DNA of 64,000 bases from G963665005 sp963665005 (GTDB lineage: Bacteria > Bacillota > Clostridia > Christensenellales > SZUA-584), in contig CAXXTQ010000001.1 in the NCBI GenBank assembly GCA_963665005.2, forward strand, positions 2,108,001 to 2,172,000, in the 5' to 3' direction. The stretch's first letter is position 1; each line of letters begins with the position of its first letter. A program made the translations under genes and the position numbers. The notes beneath the pieces are model-generated. The model saw only the letters and a program-made list of their open reading frames with translations. It did not search any database and was not told where the DNA came from. This document shows, one piece after another, positions 27,419 through 34,099 of this stretch.

Positions 27419-27448
27419 ATTATATTGTTAGTATAGCACTATAATCAA
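27419..27448 (-). promoter_or_regulatory. Probable sigma-A promoter of the cobalamin locus
   Basis: On the minus strand TTGATT (27443-27448) and a perfect TATAAT (27419-27424) are separated by 18 bases, about 70 bases ahead of the riboswitch core. The -10 box is perfect and the -35 is partial. No other good promoter is visible closer to the riboswitch. Confidence 0.5.
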
Positions 27449-27790
27449 TACATATCTAGTGTAAGTTACATTAATTTGCTATTTTTGTTGTATCTTTCAG
27501 AATCATTAAATTTTATTACACATTTGTCTTTACGATCCTCAGATTCCTTAAGTTTGTCTTGCCATACTGTAATACATTTTTTGTATAATTTATTGTAATA
27601 TAAAATTATTTTTAGTAATATTTTACCCTGAGAATATTAATTTACAAAACAACATGAGGCACAATATATTAACAACTATTGTAGAAGTTTCGTGTTTTCA
27701 TGTCAGTTTCCATACAAATATTTTTTAAATTGTTTCCCGCTTTTTTAAGTAATTAACTGTTTTTCCCGAATATGAAATTCGGGTATTAAT
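27449..27790. other. AT-rich gap upstream of the cobalamin locus
   Basis: This gene-free, AT-rich stretch has no convincing ORF or RNA gene. A small hairpin (CCCGAA / TTCGGG, 27766-27784) lies just before the tRNA-Ser-like scar 2. Nothing else is visible. Confidence 0.4.
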
Positions 27791-27805
27791 ACTCCCTCTC
27801 CGCCA
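27791..27805 (+). repeat. tRNA-Ser 3'-end-like scar 2 (putative att remnant)
   Basis: ACTCCCTCTCCGCCA again matches the 3' end of a tRNA-Ser, without a tRNA body in front. It is directly followed by a terminator hairpin (27809-27844), the normal arrangement behind a tRNA gene, and then by a tandem 12-base repeat (27859-27882). It lies exactly between the cobalamin locus and the iron-sulfur cluster, consistent with an island junction. Confidence 0.45.
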
Positions 27806-27808
27806 AAG

Positions 27809-27844
27809 AAAAGCACATAAACACAGTGTTTATGTGCTTTTTTG
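27809..27844 (+). terminator. Strong rho-independent terminator
   Basis: The arms AAAGCACATAAACAC and GTGTTTATGTGCTTT pair completely around a very short loop and run into TTTTTT on the plus strand. No plus-strand gene precedes it except the tRNA-Ser-like scar, so it is probably the former tRNA terminator. Confidence 0.8.
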
Positions 27845-27858
27845 TACCTTTATGAAAT

Positions 27859-27882
27859 TTTTACCCCTTATTTTACCTCTTA
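27859..27882 (+). repeat. Tandem 12-base repeat beside scar 2
   Basis: TTTTACCCCTTA is followed at once by TTTTACCTCTTA, differing at one position. Closely spaced direct repeats of this size beside a tRNA 3' end are typical of arm-type binding sites of tyrosine integrases. No integrase gene is present in the window. Confidence 0.4.
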
Positions 27883-27972
27883 TAGAATTTTAAGTTATTA
27901 TACATATGGTTTAATATATTATATGTGCGAAAATCCCCTGGAGGCTACTGTATAAAGTACAACTAATTGATA

Positions 27973-28026
27973 AAATGCACACCCCTTATCTAAATTTCAA
28001 CGATTCTAGGCAAGGGTTGTGCATTT
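27973..28026. terminator. Long bidirectional terminator-like hairpin
   Basis: The arms at 27973-27987 and 28012-28026 pair at 14 of 15 positions (ATGCACA / TGTGCAT ends) around a 24-base loop, with T or A tracts on both sides. A second GGGGTGTGCAT copy at 28034-28044 can pair with the same left arm. It would end the minus-strand iron-sulfur operon. Confidence 0.7.
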
Positions 28027-28065
28027 TTCTTAGGGGTGTGCATATTGTTATTAGCAAGATGGTCC

Positions 28066-28376
28066 TCAACATGTAGCTTGCCTTTCTCTATTCAAATGGC
28101 AACAAAATCCAGCTATGCTTGCTTCAGAAACCGCGGCTGTATCTCCAAACACACCAACCATCGTGATATGTTGAATACAAACGCCCGGCATTTCCGTTAT
28201 ATCTACGCTCGAAGCCTTCTCAGCGACATTTCCGGCAACTATTATCTCTGCCAAAGAGCCTTATATCAGGCCAAGCGAATTATATGTCCCATTCTCAAGT
28301 TTACTTTTGATGACTTCATCATAAATTTTGCGGCATATAATATTAACCGTTACTTTAGAAGGGCTTTTGATTGTCA
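28066..28376 (-). pseudogene. Degraded fragment resembling a bacterial microcompartment shell protein
   Basis: A continuous minus-strand reading frame lacks a start and is broken by an in-frame TAA after NSLGLI. The second half reads LAEIIVAGNVAEKASSVDIT, then HITMVGVFGDTAAVSEAS. The order (LGLI, a helix with AxxAEKAxxVxI, then GDTAAVxEA) resembles BMC shell proteins such as the PduA/EutM family, where GLIE and GDVAAVxAAV are conserved. It sits directly behind the NifU-like gene. The identification is by eye and tentative; that the frame is a broken gene is more certain. Confidence 0.35.
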
Positions 28377-28775
28377 GAATGATGCGCTTTTTTCATCTGC
28401 AACCTGTGACCTGTAATTATCAATTGCTTTTTTAATCGCCTCTGGGCCAAGTACAGAACAGTGCAGCTTGTAGTCGGGAAGGCCGCCCAGTGCGTTTACA
28501 ATATCCCCTTCTGTAATCTGATAGGCCTCTTTCAGAGTTTTTCCTTTTGCGAGCTCCGTAGTCATGCTGCTTGTCGCGATGGCCGCCACGCAGCCATAAA
28601 CCAAAAAGCTGATATCAGTAATCACATCATTCTTAACCTTAATGTAAATTTTCAATGCATCGCCGCAGCTAGGTTCCCCAACGGTTCCAATGCTGTCTGC
28701 ATCGTCCATTTCGCCTATATTTCTTGGGCACATAAAATGCTCAAGCACTGTATCGGAAAAATCAAAACATCCCAT
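28374..28775 (-). CDS. NifU/IscU-like iron-sulfur cluster scaffold protein
   Basis: The 133-residue protein has the U-type scaffold layout. It starts with SDTVLEHFMCPRNIGEMDDAD and carries three conserved cysteines that hold a nascent Fe-S cluster: GEPSCGD, VYGCVAA and HCSVLGPEA. The region TSSMTTELAKGKTLKEA matches the family between the second and third cysteines. It belongs to the NifU-like type found in anaerobes without a full nif system. It is the last gene of the iron-sulfur cluster operon and follows the MBL-fold gene closely. A GAGGAT site precedes the ATG at about ten bases. Confidence 0.9.
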   Translation of the reverse strand: MGCFDFSDTVLEHFMCPRNIGEMDDADSIGTVGEPSCGDALKIYIKVKNDVITDISFLVYGCVAAIATSSMTTELAKGKTLKEAYQITEGDIVNALGGLPDYKLHCSVLGPEAIKKAIDNYRSQVADEKSASF

Positions 28776-28808
28776 ATATATTCATCCTCTTGTTCCTTCA
28801 ATAAGCAG

Positions 28809-29702
28809 TTAAATATCCAAAATGTCTCCCGTAGCCCGCACATGACAGCGCTCGTTTAGAAAACGCTTCATTTCCCAGATGGCCATAATGCCTGTACAAT
28901 GCAGAGGTACAACATTTCGAACCCTATACTCCATCATATATTGAATGGTCATTTCTACCCGGAGCGGGCTTGCTTTTTCCATATGCATACCGGCAAAAAG
29001 CGCATAAATGCTTTGTTCAGGAAAACACTTTCTTACATACTTAAGGCAGTTTATAACGCCGGGGTGACTGCATCCAAGAAAGACAACAAGCCCTTCGTCT
29101 GCTTCAATCACAAGGATTTGCTCATCAAAAAACATATCCTGAGTCATGCGTTCTGATTCATAAATAAAAAAGCCTTTTGGTATATCTTCAAAATCAGTTG
29201 ATCCGGGTATTTCAGTTAAAATGTGGACTCCGGTATAGGGATTCAGCATTTTAGGGCTATAAATCATACTGCTTTGAATATCGGGATAATCGGCAAGGCT
29301 CCACGGAACACCAATGTCTGTATATCCTTTTTCAATAGGGTTGCCCTTATAACGCTTACAAAACGCTTGATGATGCGCATAAGTCGCGGGGTGTTTTCCC
29401 TTTTTGGGAAAATGGATTAGTCCACCGCAATGATCATAGTGACCGTGGCTCAGTATAATGCAATCTGTTCTCTGTAGATCAATTCCCATGATAGCCGCGT
29501 TATGACAATAAACAGAAGACTGCCCAGTATCAAACAATATATTGATTCCGTTATATTCTATATAAAGAGAAAGTCCATGCTCCGCAATCAAATTTCTTTT
29601 ATTAACAATATTATCAGCTAAAATTGAAACCTTCAATATATTCCTCAACATCTCATACACTCGTTCGTTATAAGCATAAGACCCATAATTAATCAATTGC
29701 AT
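28809..29702 (-). CDS. MBL-fold metallo-hydrolase
   Basis: This is a metallo-beta-lactamase-fold hydrolase with the metal motif LSHGHYDHCGG (HxHxDH), a later GCSHPGV and a final PLHCTG histidine. It resembles the small-molecule MBL proteins that sit beside NifX-like and DUF134 genes in anaerobes; the substrate is unknown. The frame is open upstream to 29939, but that part overlaps the DUF134 gene in another frame and looks unlike protein. I start at the ATG at 29702, nine bases after the DUF134 stop, while the ATG at 29651 (MLRNILKVSILADN) is an equal candidate. Neither has a strong ribosome site, so translation may be coupled to the gene before it. Confidence 0.82.
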   Translation of the reverse strand: MQLINYGSYAYNERVYEMLRNILKVSILADNIVNKRNLIAEHGLSLYIEYNGINILFDTGQSSVYCHNAAIMGIDLQRTDCIILSHGHYDHCGGLIHFPKKGKHPATYAHHQAFCKRYKGNPIEKGYTDIGVPWSLADYPDIQSSMIYSPKMLNPYTGVHILTEIPGSTDFEDIPKGFFIYESERMTQDMFFDEQILVIEADEGLVVFLGCSHPGVINCLKYVRKCFPEQSIYALFAGMHMEKASPLRVEMTIQYMMEYRVRNVVPLHCTGIMAIWEMKRFLNERCHVRATGDILDI

Positions 29703-29712
29703 GGTATCACTT

Positions 29713-30186
29713 TTATAGGCATCTTCCGTGCCGGTGGCAATAGCCTTTGCAGAACTTGCCTTTTTCACCGCGGCCACAAACAATTTTTTTTGATCCGCAC
29801 TTTGGACAAGCATACTCTCCGCTTCCGATCCGTTCCATATTTTCAAAGCTTTCATTCCATTCGTGGCCGCATTCAAGACAGCGAACAGGGCATATGTTTC
29901 TCGTAAAATTGCCGCCCTCAATACGAATCGCTTTTCCATTGATCAAACTGTCCGCAACCTTTTCTCGCGCCGAAAGGAGTATCCGCTGGAAAGTCGGACG
30001 GGATACCTGCATTTTTCCCGCACATTCTCCCTGCTCCAGGCCTTCCAAGTCTTTAAGTCGTATCGCTTCAATCTCCTCCAGCTTTAATTTTTTTTCCTCA
30101 AATTCAGTTGTTCCCTGGTCTGAGGGAACAAAATTTTTTACCTTTGGAATATGCTCAATTTGCCGCCATTTCGTTGGCCTTGCCAT
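29713..30186 (-). CDS. DUF134 family DNA-binding protein with zinc ribbon
   Basis: The protein begins MARPTKWRQIEHIP, the near-invariant start of DUF134 proteins. It has a sigma-like helix-turn-helix at about residues 35-80 (LEGLEQGECAGKMQVSRPTFQRIL) and a zinc-ribbon-like pair CLECGHEW / CPKCGSKKI near residues 105-135. It ends with a Cys/His-rich tail (FCKGYCHRHGRC). DUF134 genes commonly sit beside NifX/MTH1175-type proteins and are thought to be regulators. GAGGTG sits just upstream of the chosen ATG; the four extra codons of the longer frame are unlikely. It follows a broken DUF89 gene. Confidence 0.88.
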   Translation of the reverse strand: MARPTKWRQIEHIPKVKNFVPSDQGTTEFEEKKLKLEEIEAIRLKDLEGLEQGECAGKMQVSRPTFQRILLSAREKVADSLINGKAIRIEGGNFTRNICPVRCLECGHEWNESFENMERIGSGEYACPKCGSKKIVCGRGEKGKFCKGYCHRHGRCL

Positions 30187-30201
30187 GTGGCACCTCACTT
30201 A

Positions 30202-30515
30202 TCACTTTGCGCTTCTTACCGCATAAGTCAAATTAACGTTTGGAAGCTGTTCAAGAAGCGAACAGTCAAACACCGTTTCTCCTGTGTTATCTCCTATAAT
30301 CAATATACTTTTCGCTGTCTTTAATCGTCGTTTCACGTCGCAAACGGCAAAAGGCTTGTCCAGTTCCTCATCTATATTTCTTTCTATATCGTATCCGAAA
30401 CATATAGCAGAATCAAGTACGTTCTCGATCACGCCAGCTTTTAACGCCCAATATAAACGGTCTTCCTTGCTTTTTCAAAGCTGTTTCAGCTTTGGATAAA
30501 GGCTGAGCGCCATAT
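30202..30515 (-). pseudogene. DUF89 (ARMT1-like) gene remnant
   Basis: The reading frame carries the DUF89 metal-site block ILIIGDNTGETVFDCSLLEQL and, before it, ALKAGVIENVLDSAICFGYDI, which is typical of the family. It is cut on both sides. Upstream, the matching segment NMALSLYPKLKQL is interrupted by an in-frame TGA, and the normal N-terminus is missing. Downstream, the protein stops after TYAVRSAK, where the intact family continues for well over 100 residues. DUF89 proteins are metal-dependent phosphatases. The intact gene would fit this operon; here it is a relic. Confidence 0.7.
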
Positions 30516-30580
30516 TCAGGTTTCTTTTTTTAACCTGACAATACGAAATATTTCCATACAAATCCTCAATTAATAAATAT

Positions 30581-31507
30581 TTATATGTTTCTTTTATAAA
30601 ATCTTTTTCCTTCGTATACATACGAACTGATCATTTGTTTATCTATAAGCTGATCAATAACCGTTTTGTCCAAATTCCGCTTTTTAAGCAAATTCATTAT
30701 GACATCTTCTCTCACCGGATGAACCGCTGAAATGCTCAAGAGATCATTTGCAACGTCATCCGTAAAATAAAAGCTGTCTCCTTCGTCCCCGGTAATGCAT
30801 TCCGTTAGGATACCTCTTTGACGAAAAATATCAAACGCGTTACGTAGCATTTCCGCTGTTGGCCCGGCAACACCGCTCTCTGCGGGTGGCCTCGTGGGAA
30901 CAAGAATATAGGCTTTTTCGGGCTTCATGCAATGAATTCGGTCTGCGATCTCTTTGAGATGATACTCATCGTCGTTAAACCCGCGGACAAGCATGGTTTC
31001 CGTTACCAGCCTGCCTTTAAACCGCTCTGTGAAATCAGCCGCTCCCTGTAAAACCCGCTTCAATTCAAGCGAGCCATGAGGCCTATCAACCTTCTTCCAG
31101 ACGTCATGATCCACCGCGTCAACTTTTATGGATACCCAATCGGCTTTCCGCAAATCCTTTTTTACGTCATCCATCCATAACAACGACGCGTTTGTGATAA
31201 CCGCGATTTTAATTCCAAGAGGTCTTAACAAATCAATATGCCGCCCCAGATTAATGTCCAGTGTCGGCTCTCCGTCAGGAACAAAGGACAGATAATCCAC
31301 ACGTTCCCCACCTATATCGGACAGCTTCTGTTTAGTTTGAGCATATATTTCTTCGGGCTTATAGAATTCGCTTCTTTTTACCGTCATGTGGTTTGTTCTG
31401 CCGATCTGGCAATACACACACGAATACGAGCATGCTTTTGGCGGAATATGGTTGATGCCAAGGCTCTGCCCCAAACGTCTTGACGGTACAGGTCCAAAAA
31501 CTAACAT
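30581..31507 (-). CDS. Radical SAM protein
   Basis: The 308-residue protein starts MLVFGPVPSRRLGQSLGI and has the radical-SAM cysteine motif CSYSCVYCQIG near residue 27. FVPDGEPTLD near residue 75 and ITNASLL near 105 match the COG0731-type Fe-S oxidoreductases. The C-terminal quarter (from about residue 240) looks like a winged-helix segment (VHPVREDVIMNLLKKRNLDKTVIDQLIDK). The ATG overlaps the end of the peptide deformylase gene by seven bases. Its reaction is unknown; company with NifX-like proteins and Fe-S ATPases suggests a cofactor- or modification-related role. Confidence 0.88.
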   Translation of the reverse strand: MLVFGPVPSRRLGQSLGINHIPPKACSYSCVYCQIGRTNHMTVKRSEFYKPEEIYAQTKQKLSDIGGERVDYLSFVPDGEPTLDINLGRHIDLLRPLGIKIAVITNASLLWMDDVKKDLRKADWVSIKVDAVDHDVWKKVDRPHGSLELKRVLQGAADFTERFKGRLVTETMLVRGFNDDEYHLKEIADRIHCMKPEKAYILVPTRPPAESGVAGPTAEMLRNAFDIFRQRGILTECITGDEGDSFYFTDDVANDLLSISAVHPVREDVIMNLLKKRNLDKTVIDQLIDKQMISSYVYEGKRFYKRNI

Positions 31508-32145
31508 GAATCGTTCCCTTCTTTACAATCTCGTTGAAGCGTACCGGGTTCTGCTTTGTCTGTAAACAGAATACCGTTAAGATGATCAATTTCATGACAC
31601 AAAACTCTGGCCAAAAGGTCTTCTCCAGTTATTTCAACTTTCTTCCCGTTTTCATCGATCGCCTTGACAACGACTTTTTCAGGCCGTTTCACCATACCCC
31701 AAATGTCCGGGATACTGAGACAGCCTTCCTGACCTGTCTGTTCACCGCTGCTATGGATGATAACTGGATTAATAAGTTTGATAAGCCCTTCGCCAACATC
31801 AATAACAACAAGTCTTTTCAGTACGCCAATCTGGTTTGCCGCCAGACCGATGCCATTCGTACTGTACATAACATCAGCCATATTTTCAAGAAGTGCGCGT
31901 ATATACTTACTGGTTTTTGTTACGCTCTCGGCCTTTTTTCTTAATGTATTGTTATTCGTCGGTTCTTTCGTTATGGTTGTTTTTTTTATACTGTTCCGTA
32001 TTACCTTTTTCAGGTATTCTTCGCGATCGCTGTCCGACATATCCAATATCTGGCCATATACACTTTTCATCGTCTGTTTTGAAATTACCCCCGCAATATG
32101 CATCGTTTTAAGCACTTGCTTGTATTCCATCCGAAACACATCCAT
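31501..32145 (-). CDS. def: Peptide deformylase with N-terminal extension
   Basis: Peptide deformylase removes the formyl group from new proteins. All three catalytic motifs are present: GIGLAANQIG, QEGCLSIP (metal cysteine) and LCHEIDHLNGILF (metal histidines and catalytic glutamate). The deformylase core starts only near residue 72. The first 70 residues (MKSVYGQILDMSDSDREEY and a Thr/Asn/Lys-rich linker) are not part of usual deformylases and may be an added helical domain. GGAG lies nine bases before the ATG. The gene overlaps the radical SAM gene. A deformylase inside an iron-sulfur gene cluster is unusual; it might be a specialised paralogue or a plain housekeeping copy. Confidence 0.9.
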   Translation of the reverse strand: MDVFRMEYKQVLKTMHIAGVISKQTMKSVYGQILDMSDSDREEYLKKVIRNSIKKTTITKEPTNNNTLRKKAESVTKTSKYIRALLENMADVMYSTNGIGLAANQIGVLKRLVVIDVGEGLIKLINPVIIHSSGEQTGQEGCLSIPDIWGMVKRPEKVVVKAIDENGKKVEITGEDLLARVLCHEIDHLNGILFTDKAEPGTLQRDCKEGNDSC

Positions 32146-32241
32146 TTTTCAGTCTCCATAGATCCGGCTCATTGTTTTATCCCTAATCACACGAAAAGGA
32201 GACAGGATGCTCCTGCCTTCTTTTCTCTTGATTTCGTTCAA

Positions 32242-32568
32242 CTATTCGTCTTTCTCGAAACCTTTGAGCCGTTCGCGTACCTCACCAAGCTGCTTTTCCA
32301 AAAAGTCGGCCTGATTTTGCAGGGCTTCCTTTTCGTCCATTTCAGGCGCTTGACCTTGAAATGCATAAGGCGCAAAATCATATGGATAGGCGCCATAACG
32401 TGCCCAGCCCGGCAAGCCGGTCATATAGTACATCCTTCTAAAGCCTCTTCCGCGCCCCATGCCGAATCCGGCGGCATATCCGGGTGCTGCATATCCCGCG
32501 CAATAGCCCATACCTCTTCCTGTCATCGGTCCCATTCCCGCAGGACCTGTTCCGTCTCCTCTTGGCAT
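32242..32568 (-). CDS. DUF5320 family protein (coiled-coil tail)
   Basis: The protein starts MPRGDGTGPAGMGPMTGRGM, the hallmark of DUF5320 proteins found in anaerobes beside NifX-like and Mrp ATPase genes. Gly/Met/Tyr-rich sequence continues to about residue 75. The last 30 residues (MDEKEALQNQADFLEKQLGEVRERLKGFEKDE) form a predicted coiled coil. GGAGG precedes the ATG. Three related genes follow one another here. The function of the family is unknown; the Met/Gly-rich N-terminus could bind metal, but that is a guess. Confidence 0.85.
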   Translation of the reverse strand: MPRGDGTGPAGMGPMTGRGMGYCAGYAAPGYAAGFGMGRGRGFRRMYYMTGLPGWARYGAYPYDFAPYAFQGQAPEMDEKEALQNQADFLEKQLGEVRERLKGFEKDE

Positions 32569-32609
32569 GATGTTTTACCTCCTTTTCATTTTTGCGAAAA
32601 TTCCCCGCT

Positions 32610-32822
32610 TTAATACCATCTCATACGGCCTGCTCCGCGGGCAGGAAAATGAAAGCGTCTTCCAAATCCAAATATTCGGAACATCCTTCGGAATCCTCTT
32701 CCACGTCCCATGCCAAACCTTGCATTCGCGTATACGGGCATCGCATAGCCGGCACAGTAACCCATACCTCTTCCTGTCATCGGGCCCATACCCATAGGAC
32801 CTGTCCCATCTCTCCTTGGCAT
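32610..32822 (-). CDS. Small DUF5320 family protein
   Basis: This 70-residue protein begins MPRRDGTGPMGMGPMTGRGM and is Gly/Met/Arg-rich to the end, without the coiled-coil tail of its neighbour. I start at the ATG at 32822 because it aligns with the family start and lies about nine bases after AAGGAGGTG; an ATG three codons earlier is too close to that site. It is probably a paralogue produced by tandem duplication. Confidence 0.78.
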   Translation of the reverse strand: MPRRDGTGPMGMGPMTGRGMGYCAGYAMPVYANARFGMGRGRGFRRMFRIFGFGRRFHFPARGAGRMRWY

Positions 32823-32852
32823 TTCATTCACCTCCTTTGAATTCTACCCTCT

Positions 32853-33047
32853 TTAGTAATTTTTGCGTTTCCTTGAGATCCAAATCGCTCCAAGGCCAAT
32901 CAGTCCGGTTATTAAACACGTCCAGCCAAAACCACGTTCGCGGCCTTTGACAAACCTGCTAAACCCAGTAAAACCTGTACAATAACCCAAGCCCCTTCCG
33001 GTCATTGAGCCCATTCCCAGCGGGCCAGTTCTGTCTCCTCCCGGCAT
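32853..33047 (-). CDS. Small DUF5320-like protein with membrane-like tail
   Basis: The 64-residue protein begins MPGGDRTGPLGMGSMTGRGL like the DUF5320 family. It then has a hydrophobic stretch (TCLITGLIGLGAIWI) and an RKRK end, suggesting a membrane-anchored variant. AAGGAGG lies just upstream of the ATG at 33047; the earlier GTG is part of the ribosome site. It is the third member of the tandem family. Confidence 0.75.
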   Translation of the reverse strand: MPGGDRTGPLGMGSMTGRGLGYCTGFTGFSRFVKGRERGFGWTCLITGLIGLGAIWISRKRKNY

Positions 33048-33064
33048 CTTTACCACCTCCTTGG

Positions 33065-33451
33065 TTATCCTTGTACCTCACAAACTTCTCTTAAATATTC
33101 TTCCAATTTACCCGCAGTTTCCGCGCTGATCGTATGTTCCATGCGGCAAGCATCTGCTTTGGCCATTCTAGAATTGACGCCAAGTACATTTGTCAGAAAA
33201 GTGGTAATCAGTTCGTTGCGCTTTTTGACTATTTGCGCTTTTTGCCTGCCCAACTGTGTTAGCAATATAGTTCCATATTTCTCTTTTATGATATATTCCG
33301 CATCCCTGAGCACGTTCATCGCCCGGCTGACACTTGCACGCGAAACGCCAACAATCTCTGCAACATCCGCAGAGTGAACAGGCTTACCATCCTTTGATAA
33401 CTCCAGCAATGCTTTAAGATAATCCTGTATTGATGGTGTCAGCTTCTTCAT
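33065..33451 (-). CDS. DtxR/MntR-family metal-dependent repressor
   Basis: The protein has an N-terminal winged helix-turn-helix (about residues 5-60, PSIQDYLKALLEL, VHSADVAEIVGVSRASVSRAM). A dimerisation domain follows, with the metal-binding signature ADACRMEH near residue 100, matching the Cys-x-x-Glu-His site of DtxR-type regulators. It lacks the C-terminal SH3-like domain, as in MntR and short DtxR forms. I start at the ATG at 33451 after a GGTGGTGA site. It lies inside the iron-sulfur cluster and is a good candidate for the factor binding the large inverted repeat at 36204-36272, although other regulators could act there. Confidence 0.88.
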   Translation of the reverse strand: MKKLTPSIQDYLKALLELSKDGKPVHSADVAEIVGVSRASVSRAMNVLRDAEYIIKEKYGTILLTQLGRQKAQIVKKRNELITTFLTNVLGVNSRMAKADACRMEHTISAETAGKLEEYLREVCEVQG

Positions 33452-33471
33452 TCGAATCACCACCCGAGTAT

Positions 33472-33699
33472 TTATTGGCTTCTAACCATATTTGAGCCGC
33501 ATTTTGGGCATGTTACCGAACTGCAAGGCATTCCCTGTTGATGCGGGATCTTCTCACCGCACTTCGGACATGTACAATATCCGCTCGGACCCGCAGCCAT
33601 ATTGCCGTCCATTCGGCCTCTGCCGCCTCTTCCCATTCCGACTCCGCCGCCACCGACAGGGCCCTGACTCAACGGTCCCGTTCCATCTCTTCCTGGCAT
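33472..33699 (-). CDS. DUF5320-like protein with zinc ribbon
   Basis: The 75-residue protein starts MPGRDGTGPLSQGPVGGGGV, a DUF5320-type head, and ends with a zinc-ribbon-like block (CTCPKCGEKIPH and TCPKCGSNMV), so it combines both features. GGAGG precedes the ATG. It sits between the DtxR gene and a NifX-like gene. The zinc ribbon suggests nucleic-acid or protein binding; nothing more specific can be said. Confidence 0.82.
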   Translation of the reverse strand: MPGRDGTGPLSQGPVGGGGVGMGRGGRGRMDGNMAAGPSGYCTCPKCGEKIPHQQGMPCSSVTCPKCGSNMVRSQ

Positions 33700-33708
33700 A
33701 ACAACCTC

Positions 33709-34095
33709 CTATTCTTCATGGGTATGGTCACATTCCGTTTTTTCGATACCATACCCGCGTCCATCGCCCGGCTTACAGAGAATATCTCCACCTGCAAGCG
33801 TTCCTTTCATCAGCCTTTCTACTACATTTTCAACCGTATCATCCACTCCCGCTATGATTTCAATCCCGTACTGTGCGAAAAGCTCCGTCGCTCTTGCACC
33901 AATACCACCGCAAACGATTTTCTTCGCACCCTTTTTATTCAGAAACTCAGGAATAGCGCCCGGTGCATGACCTGGGTTAGCTACCTTCTCTCTTTTCACA
34001 ATGTGTCCATTTTCAATATCCACCATCGTATAAGTCTGGCATCTTCCAAAGTGTGGAGACACATATCCTCCGTCTGTCGCAATTGCATAAAGCAT
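33709..34095 (-). CDS. NifX/NifB-C-terminal-like (MTH1175 family) protein
   Basis: The 128-residue protein belongs to the dinitrogenase iron-molybdenum cofactor family (NifX, NafY and MTH1175). It opens MLYAIATDGGYVSPHFGRCQTY and carries KKIVCGGIGARATELFAQYGI, the conserved glycine-rich core. It ends with a Cys/His tail (ECDHTHEE). Members bind metal clusters or iron-molybdenum-type cofactors. No nitrogenase genes are visible, so it more likely serves another metal cofactor. GGAGTGA precedes the ATG. The neighbouring ATPases are the usual partners of this family in anaerobes. Confidence 0.88.
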   Translation of the reverse strand: MLYAIATDGGYVSPHFGRCQTYTMVDIENGHIVKREKVANPGHAPGAIPEFLNKKGAKKIVCGGIGARATELFAQYGIEIIAGVDDTVENVVERLMKGTLAGGDILCKPGDGRGYGIEKTECDHTHEE

Positions 34096-34099
34096 TGAT

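Noticed and set aside
29703..29939. An extra 79-codon N-terminus for the MBL-fold protein
   Set aside because: It overlaps the DUF134 gene in another frame and its Ala/Lys-rich translation does not fit the MBL fold; the fold starts after 29702.
30475..30480. The in-frame TGA in the DUF89 frame as a selenocysteine codon
   Set aside because: No SECIS-like hairpin follows and the protein is cut at both ends, so it is a damaged gene.
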